DNA of 64,000 nucleotides from Metopolophium dirhodum (lineage: Eukaryota; Arthropoda; Insecta; Hemiptera; Aphididae): contig NC_083560.1 in the NCBI RefSeq assembly GCF_019925205.1, positions 149,440,526-149,504,525 on the forward strand, written 5' to 3'. Both the position numbers and the translations under genes were made by a program. The notes under the pieces are model-generated. The model worked only from the letters and a program-made list of their open reading frames with translations. It was not told the origin of the DNA and did not search any database. Positions 58,560 through 64,000 of this stretch are shown here, one piece after another (positions within the stretch are counted from its first letter, which is position 1; each line of letters starts with the position of its first letter).

Positions 58560-58929
58560 AAAAAACAGTTATTGCTCATTACAATTATTTAAATATAACC
58601 TTGGGCATATTTTATAATATTTGGCCCACTTAGAAAAAAATGTAAAAAAACAATAACGGTAAATATAAAATAAAACAATTAAAACAATATATTAAATAAT
58701 ACTATTAATATACAATTTATATTAATTATATATATTAAATATTAATATACAACAATTTATACAACCTATAGAATTTTCCACAAAGATTTTTTGTATTCAA
58801 TATTGGGTTCATCAGTTTTCAATATCTTTGTTCTAGTATCATCAGCTTGTCTATGTTGGCTTATTAGCTATGACTTAACATATTTTTCTGAATTCCATTA
58901 ATTCAGAGGTGGCCCGTTTATATTTAAAA

Positions 58930-59565
58930 ACATTTTTTTTTTTTTTTTTCAACCCGAAGGTTGGTTTACAACTCCAATTCTCCATTCTAACCGATTTCTC
59001 GCCTTTTCTTTGAGTTCTTTGAAGGTTTTGACTTTTGCATCGATTTTAATTTGTCCTATATACGAGTTCCGCGGGCGTCCTGCAGTTTTCTTTCCTTCTA
59101 TCATACCTTCCAATATTATATTATGCAATTCTTCCGGGTGTCTCAGGGCATGTTCAATAATTTTCCAGCGTCTTTCTCTAATCGCATCTATGAGTGTACG
59201 TTTTTCTCCCACTCTTCTAAGTACTTCTTCATTCGTTTTCCGCTCTATCCAGCTTATCCTTTCCATACGCCTCCAGCACCACATTTCGAACGCTTCTAAT
59301 TTTTTCTTTTCGGTATCATTTATTACCCAAGTTTCACATCCATATGTTGCAACACTCCATACATATGTTTTTATAAGTCTTTTCTTGATATTAAGATGTA
59401 TCCTTTTTGAAATGAGCAACTTTTGTTTTTTACTAAAGGCAATTTTTGCTAATGCTATGCGTTGTTTAATCTCGTGGACACTCTTGCCATCAGATGTGAT
59501 TTTACTCCCTAGGTATACCATTTCTTCTACCTGTTCCAGTTTTCGATTACCAATGTATACCAGAA
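58930..59565 (-). pseudogene. LINE 3' fragment (reverse transcriptase C-terminus)
   Basis: A poly(T) run at 58930-58949 marks the element tail on the minus strand. The ORF reads VEEMVYLGSKITSDGKSVHE, YGCETWVINDTEKKKLEAFE, MWCWRRMERISWIERKTNEE and GRPRNSYIGQIK, the C-terminal region of an endonuclease/reverse-transcriptase LINE widespread in insects. The 5' end is truncated at about 59565, where errantivirus-like integrase sequence begins on the other strand. Confidence 0.8.
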
Positions 59566-59568
59566 CCA

Positions 59569-59895
59569 CGATACAATTACGACGATTACTTATTTGATTT
59601 AAAAGAAAACATGCAAGTGTCACATAAGATAGCTAGAGAACAATTAGTTAAAAACAAAATAAAAAGTAAGGAAAGATACGATAGGAACGAAAATCCACAA
59701 GATATACATGTTAAGGATTTAGTACTCCTAAAAGAAAAGAATCATAGAACAAAACTCGATCCATTATGGTTAGGGCCATACGAAGTCATAGCAATAGTGG
59801 GAAATGAAAATGTAGTTATACAGCGTGGGCGGCGTAGCATCACTGTTCATAGAAACAATGTTAAAAAATATTATAATGATGCACAATCCGATTAA
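59569..59895 (+). CDS. Ty3/errantivirus integrase, C-terminal part
   Basis: The frame is open from the junction (YNYDDYLFDLKENMQVSHKI) and continues AREQLVKNKIKSKERYDR, VKDLVLLKEKN, KLDPLWLGPYEVIAIVG and NVVIQRGRRSITVHRNNVKK to a stop at 59895. This is the C-terminal DNA-binding region of Ty3-type integrase, including the GPY/F-like LGPYEV motif. The zinc finger and catalytic core are missing. Confidence 0.85.
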   Translation, partial: RYNYDDYLFDLKENMQVSHKIAREQLVKNKIKSKERYDRNENPQDIHVKDLVLLKEKNHRTKLDPLWLGPYEVIAIVGNENVVIQRGRRSITVHRNNVKKYYNDAQSD

Positions 59896-60068
59896 AATAT
59901 ATATATATATATAGTTATTTATATTTAATTAACGTGTAAATTATTAATTTGATTTTAAGAATAAAACTAAATAGGAAGCGTAATACAAGCAATGTAGGAC
60001 TAAACATTTCTTTTAAATTCTTTAAGCAAAAAAAAAAAATATAAATTATAGATAAATTTTAATTTTAG

Positions 60069-60378
60069 GGACAGACAAAGGGAATTAATTTTGGAACTTG
60101 AAATCGCACTCCAACAAGAATTACACGAAACATTTACTATAGGGCCGGAGAACACACCGAGGTGTTTTATAGGTCATATCAATACTGCAAATAATAACGT
60201 TGAAGAACCTTTCACAACTCTCGAAATAACTAAAATAATAGAAACTATTACTAATATCATGTATGATTTTTCACCAAATTCAGTGACGTCAGTAGATATA
60301 TTATGTAAACGACTAACAAATTATATGAAACTTTTATACGATCCAAGGGATATACTAGATTATGATAGGTGGTTTTAA
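60069..60378 (+). CDS. Accessory ORF A (unknown function), no ATG
   Basis: This frame opens right after a splice acceptor (AATTTTAG|GG, 60068) and has no ATG near its start, so the initiating codon must come from an upstream exon. It encodes about 100 residues: ELEIALQQELHETF, RCFIGHINTANNNVEEPFTT and ITKIIETITNIMYDFSPNSV. The pattern H-[IV]-x-x-AN-x4-PFT, then T-x-[IF] and a downstream Leu-rich helix is shared with ORFs B and C, so I take it as a diverged third member. No known domain was recognised. Confidence 0.6.
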
Positions 60379-60449
60379 AAAAATTATATACATATAAGAT
60401 AATAAAATAAGGTAGTTAGTTTAATATAAATATAATTTTATACTTTTAG

Positions 60450-61988
60450 ATTGGTGATGATGATTGGTTGTCTAGTCAAATCTGACGAAATAAATACATC
60501 AGAACACTTTAAATATACGCCTTATGGAAATGGCAAGGGATTATATTACGAAAATTTAGGACCTACTAGGATTATAGGGGCTGAATATAAACTTGTAACA
60601 TATTTTTCGTTAAAGGAGTACAATACAAAATATGATTTATTGGGGGAAAAAATGAAAAATATCACAAAAATATGTACCGATCAAAAACATATCGATTTAT
60701 GCGGGAAATACCAGATAGTAATAACGGATTTATATAGCGAAATAAGTAAACAAAAAGAACGTATGTATTTGTCATTAGGAAGTGGTATGGATCAATTCGA
60801 TAATAAGCAACGGAAAAGAAGGGGGTTAGTAAACATAATAGGTAACGCTATGTACACGTTATTTGGCGTATGCGATGATAAATGCACTAAAAAAACACGG
60901 GAAGCTATAAAGCAAACAGAAGAATCGGGGGCTAATATACTACACATAATGAAGGCTCAAACAACAGTAGTAAAAACAATAGTAAAAAATATAGGAAATA
61001 CGTTAGAACAAACTGAACAATTATATAGAAACATTTCTACTAAGGAACAACAATTATACGTAAGAATGTTACAAATACAAACTAGAACTGACGATGTTTT
61101 AGACTTATTAATGGCAGGAGAAGTACATAATTTATACACAATAATCACAAATCAATACGCCTACGAATCTCAAACGTTAGGACAAATAGTAACAGCCGCT
61201 AGAGAAGGAATAATACACCCAAGTCTTATGACACCGCAAGAATTAGCATCAACTTTAAAATCAATAGAACTAACAATTAAGAAACAATATAGCATTCCTA
61301 TGGGAACAAAGGCTTCAGAATTAAATGAATTTCAAAAAATTACTAAAATGAGTATTTACTATGAAAACGATAATTTAGTATTCATTACAAAAACACCTGG
61401 TTACATGTGGGAAGTGAAGCACTGACCGTAAGTTGTACAGATATGGTCGAGCCATTTACGCTAGATACTAATAAAATTGGAGAAATAACTATCGTGAACA
61501 ATAATTGTCAAGTATTTACACAAGATGCAGTACTAACCGCCACAGAAGAGATTACCAACACGAATTATAAAGACTTCATACCTACAACTAATATAAAAAG
61601 CATTTTAGAGAAGATACCTGAACACATACATAGATTCGAAGTAAATAAAGAATGGGGAGACAATCCAAATATACAATTAACGGATCTACACGGCGTATCC
61701 AAGTCCTTGGATGAAGTACAACGAATGATAGACCAAGAAGTTTTAAGAGAACAAATCCAAAAACACCAGTTTATACACAGTAACTTACTATATGTAACAA
61801 TATTATTAGCAGCACTATCTCTCGTACTCATAATAGCAATATATATATTAATAAAATGCAAATATATTAGTGATGAACAAGTAATAGATATACCCAGAAG
61901 GATAGTTAAATATAGACCATCAAACAGAAGTGACTACATAAGGGGGTTTGAAGAGACACTATTCACTCCACCACCGTCACCAAGATAA
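60450..61988 (+). pseudogene. Envelope fusion protein (env), broken
   Basis: Follows a splice acceptor (TTTTAG|AT, 60449); ATG codons at 60457 and 60460 begin a short hydrophobic segment. Features expected of insect errantivirus/baculovirus-F-type fusion proteins: a basic cleavage site KQRKRRG (about 60806-60826) followed by a Gly/hydrophobic stretch (LVNIIGNAMYTLFG), long heptad-like helices, and a C-terminal transmembrane segment (VTILLAALSLVLIIAIYI, about 61791-61845) with a basic cytoplasmic tail ending in PPPSPR. The frame stops at a TGA (61423-61425) and continues in another frame from about 61407, with probable loss of some sequence. The protein is not intact here. Confidence 0.82.
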
Positions 61989-62185
61989 TAAAAAAAAAAG
62001 AAAAAAAATTTATAGAAAAAATATATAAATAAAAAAAATATATAATAATAAATAATAAGCTAATTAATTAATATAAATAATAATTATAATAGTAATGCAA
62101 TCAAATAATATAATTATGTTTCAGAAAATAAACAAGAGAACGTCAAAATAAAATATACGTTAACCATTAAATTAAAATTATAAAC

Positions 62186-62530
62186 ATGGTCGAAAATGCA
62201 CAAATATCTTTAGATTATTCATTTACATTACATGCAATCGATTTTATTAAAGAATTAAAGGAAGTATTATTAACTAGTGCGCATATTCAATTAGTACGAA
62301 GAAACATAGTATACGTAAGTTGTTTTGAACACCATGTACTAGAAGCAAACAATAGAATGCCCGTACGATTATCAGAAGAAGAATTAGATTTAGTGATGAT
62401 TCCTTTGACCACTTATCTTCATCCATTTTGTAACCTTACATGTCCGAATAGATCAATTTGTTTAACTATAGGTGCAGTATTAAATCAATTAATTAATAGA
62501 CGTATCATTACCACCGATTTCTTTTTATAA
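62186..62530 (+). CDS. Accessory ORF B (unknown function)
   Basis: 114 residues from an ATG at 62186, about 60 bases after a splice acceptor (TTTCAG, ending 62124). Motifs: LHAIDFIKELKEVLL, NIVYVSCFEHHVLEANNRM and a Leu-rich C-terminus. It is plainly homologous to ORF C over its whole length (TL-x-AIDF-x-x-ELK, CF-x-x-HV-x-EAN-x-RM). Predicted helical, no signal peptide or membrane segment. No known family recognised. Confidence 0.65.
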   Translation: MVENAQISLDYSFTLHAIDFIKELKEVLLTSAHIQLVRRNIVYVSCFEHHVLEANNRMPVRLSEEELDLVMIPLTTYLHPFCNLTCPNRSICLTIGAVLNQLINRRIITTDFFL

Positions 62531-62832
62531 ATAAATCCTTGTAAAAAAAAATAAATAAAAAAAAATAATAATAATAAATAAATAAATAAATAAGAATAAA
62601 TCAAATAAAAATAAATAAATAATAATATAAATTATAAATACGTACAAATAGAAAAAATAATACGTAAAAATAATATTTCATAAGTAATATTAACAGAAAT
62701 GTAGAATAGTAGTAATATGAACGTAACTATCGTAATAAGTAATGAAATTTTAACTATTTCAGAGTATAAGAAGAAACGAAATATAAATACACATAAAAGT
62801 TTAATATATAAAGATTTTAACAGAAAACAAAC

Positions 62833-63183
62833 ATGAACGAAAACATACCATTGTCGGCAGAACTACCGTTGACACTACAAGCAATAGATTTTTTCAGAGA
62901 GCTGAAAAACGAATTATTAAACGGGCAGCACAACCAGTTCGTCCGGGGGGATATGATTTGTGTAGGATGTTTCAAACGACATGTCATAGAGGCTAATAGG
63001 AGAATGACTATGCCGTTTACACAACGTGTTTTAAATCAAGCTATGGTACCGGTAACTACATTTATACACGCAGTAATTGTTAACCCTAGGGCAGATAGTT
63101 CAATCTGTGTAGAAGTCGGAATGCTTTTAGAGCAACAAATCTCACGATGTATATTATCCACGGACCATATATTCGAAGAGTAA
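62833..63183 (+). CDS. Accessory ORF C (unknown function), paralogue of B
   Basis: 116 residues from an ATG at 62833, about 70 bases after a splice acceptor (ATTTCAG, ending 62762). Motifs: LTLQAIDFFRELKNELL, MICVGCFKRHVIEANRRM, MPFTQRVLNQAM and VEVGMLLEQQISRCIL. It matches ORF B end to end, indicating a duplicated accessory gene with its own acceptor and leader. Codon use is AT-rich like the rest of the element. Function unknown. Confidence 0.68.
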   Translation: MNENIPLSAELPLTLQAIDFFRELKNELLNGQHNQFVRGDMICVGCFKRHVIEANRRMTMPFTQRVLNQAMVPVTTFIHAVIVNPRADSSICVEVGMLLEQQISRCILSTDHIFEE

Positions 63184-63308
63184 AACAAAATAACAACAAC
63201 ACAAGAAAATTAAAATATATAGTAGTAATATGTAACCAAAGTAATAATAATATACATAAATTTAATATTTTATATATATATTCTAGCTCTCAAATCCGTT
63301 TTTTCATA

Positions 63309-63995
63309 ATGGATTTCGAATTCACTATGATCAATAGAACCGAAATATTATTGGTATCCGGCGCCATCTCCAACAGTTTAGAAAAATATAAACCGATGAA
63401 ACTGGAGGGGAATGCTCTTGTACTTACACAAGACGATAAGTTAAGGAGGTTCCAGCGCCGTGACTTGGGAAAAGTTGTGCAAACAATCAAAAGGGTATTC
63501 CGGAGTAAACCAAACTTGACCACACCATTGTTGGACCAATTATACAAAAGTATAAACCATCAGGGGGAGTCGACTTTGTCAACGGTATACCTACAGAAAT
63601 ATTTGCACATCGATAGCAGGGAGCCAATAATAGTTTTTTGGAACGGAACGACAGATCTAACAATTGTAAAAAGATTAAGGTTAAGGGGTATTTTAGCGTT
63701 TTTAAATATAACGGCGTACAGTGATAGGAATAATAATGAATTTAATTTAAAACTAACTAACATAGAGACAAGGGAAACCTTATATTCAGGTTATATAGGA
63801 AAACTTAATAAAAACGGCAGGATGTTACACTTATTAGAAGCACATGGATTGGTGTGCAATACGAATCATCATATCACGCATTGTCACGATCCAATTGCTG
63901 ATGTAATTTTAACCAAATGCGTTTTTGACTATGTAGTCACGAAAATAAGGCCAATATATTTGTATAGACTAGGTAGAAAATATAGAAAAAAATAA
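63309..63995 (+). CDS. DEDDh-type 3'-5' exonuclease-like accessory protein
   Basis: 228 residues from the ATG at 63309. Exo I: MDFEFTMINRTEIL with Asp2 and Glu4 of the D-x-E pair. Exo II: VFWNGTTDLTIVKRL with Asn112 and Asp116. Exo III: HCHDPIADVILTKCVF with His193 and Asp198, preceded by the usual helix (MLHLLEAHGL) and followed by Thr202. This is the DEDDh pattern of RNase T/DnaQ/TREX-like nucleases. The in-frame codons just upstream (QIRFFI) look like the first beta strand, and a splice acceptor TTCTAG ends at 63286. The natural product probably begins in an upstream exon spliced to 63287. The tail is basic (RLGRKYRKK). It would digest DNA or RNA ends; the substrate is unknown. Confidence 0.72.
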   Translation: MDFEFTMINRTEILLVSGAISNSLEKYKPMKLEGNALVLTQDDKLRRFQRRDLGKVVQTIKRVFRSKPNLTTPLLDQLYKSINHQGESTLSTVYLQKYLHIDSREPIIVFWNGTTDLTIVKRLRLRGILAFLNITAYSDRNNNEFNLKLTNIETRETLYSGYIGKLNKNGRMLHLLEAHGLVCNTNHHITHCHDPIADVILTKCVFDYVVTKIRPIYLYRLGRKYRKK

Positions 63996-64000
63996 AAATA

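Larger units (their letters stand above)
60061..63286 (+). promoter_or_regulatory. Five putative splice acceptors, one before each downstream ORF
   Basis: Pyrimidine-rich AG sites: AATTTTAG ending 60068 (ORF A), CTTTTAG ending 60449 (env), GTTTCAG ending 62124 (ORF B), CTATTTCAG ending 62762 (ORF C) and ATTCTAG ending 63286 (exonuclease). Each lies 0-70 bases before its ORF, consistent with separate spliced mRNAs from a common donor, as for env in gypsy. The donor would lie upstream, outside the preserved part. Confidence 0.55.
59569..64000 (+). mobile_element. Env-bearing errantivirus-like element, 3' part
   Basis: From 59569 rightward: the C-terminal part of an integrase, then five ORFs each behind a splice acceptor (small ORF A, env, small ORFs B and C, exonuclease). 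The 5' part (gag, most of pol) is absent; the LINE fragment adjoins directly. The 3' LTR is not reached before the window ends. Non-coding gaps 61989-62124, 62531-62762 and 63184-63286 are AT-rich. Env in a Ty3-type element is the errantivirus hallmark; the additional ORFs are not part of any element layout I know. Confidence 0.78.

Noticed and set aside
59010..59597. 195-codon plus-strand ORF opposite the LINE fragment
   Set aside because: Antisense shadow of the reverse transcriptase C-terminus; its hydrophobic composition is an artefact of the opposite frame.

Overview
The window reads as insect, most likely aphid, chromosomal DNA. It is very AT-rich, its genes have short spliceosomal introns (GT..AG), and nearly every coding segment belongs to a eukaryotic transposable element (TE) family that I associate with aphid assemblies (ZMYM/TTF-type hAT, FLYWCH-MULE, the Mutator-like 'DGQW' family, BEL/Pao, env-bearing Ty3). 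The aphid assignment is inference. I see no clear single-copy cellular gene, no tRNA or rRNA, and nothing prokaryotic. This is a TE-dense, nested region.

Layout. 0.1-2.4 kb: an eight-exon FLYWCH/MULE transposase gene (minus), whose visible exons join in frame. 3.2-3.8 kb: a long inverted repeat. 5.3-13.1 kb: a Ty3-like gag/protease element (minus) whose protease ORF continues into a TARG1/OARD1-like macro domain and then into a 31-bp satellite. Its gag is split by a complete hAT (6719-12003, 8-bp TSD). 14-18.3 kb: PIF/Harbinger pieces (MADF/BESS-type ORF and HARBI1-like transposase) fused to a truncated hAT. 18.3-34.2 kb: one old LINE cut into four pieces by a young BEL/Pao element with matching LTRs (21824-28093), a jockey-like LINE (minus, about 28.25-30.02 kb) and a 4-bp-TSD DNA transposon that may be Sola-like (30323-33882). 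34.9-44.8 kb: a decayed Mutator-like gene whose probable exons flank a structurally intact BED-finger hAT (36505-40648). 44.9-49.6 kb: another hAT with a further hAT-type MITE inside it. 50.6-54.0 kb: a decayed Ty3/gypsy element. 54.0-56.4 kb: a decayed hAT. 56.5-58.2 kb: a second copy of the 1.4-kb repeat found inside the first hAT. 58.9-59.6 kb: a LINE 3' fragment. 59.57-64.0 kb: the 3' part of an env-bearing, errantivirus-like element.

The last element is the most unusual. After the integrase C-terminus it has five consecutive downstream ORFs, each preceded by a consensus-like splice acceptor: a small ORF, a broken env with a basic cleavage site and a transmembrane segment, two further small ORFs related to each other (and probably to the first), and a protein with all three motifs of a DEDDh 3'-5' exonuclease. 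This suggests a retroelement with complex-retrovirus-like spliced accessory genes. The macro domain at 5.5-6.4 kb is a second case of an ADP-ribose/nucleic-acid-processing domain carried by a Ty3-like element. The two elements may or may not be related.
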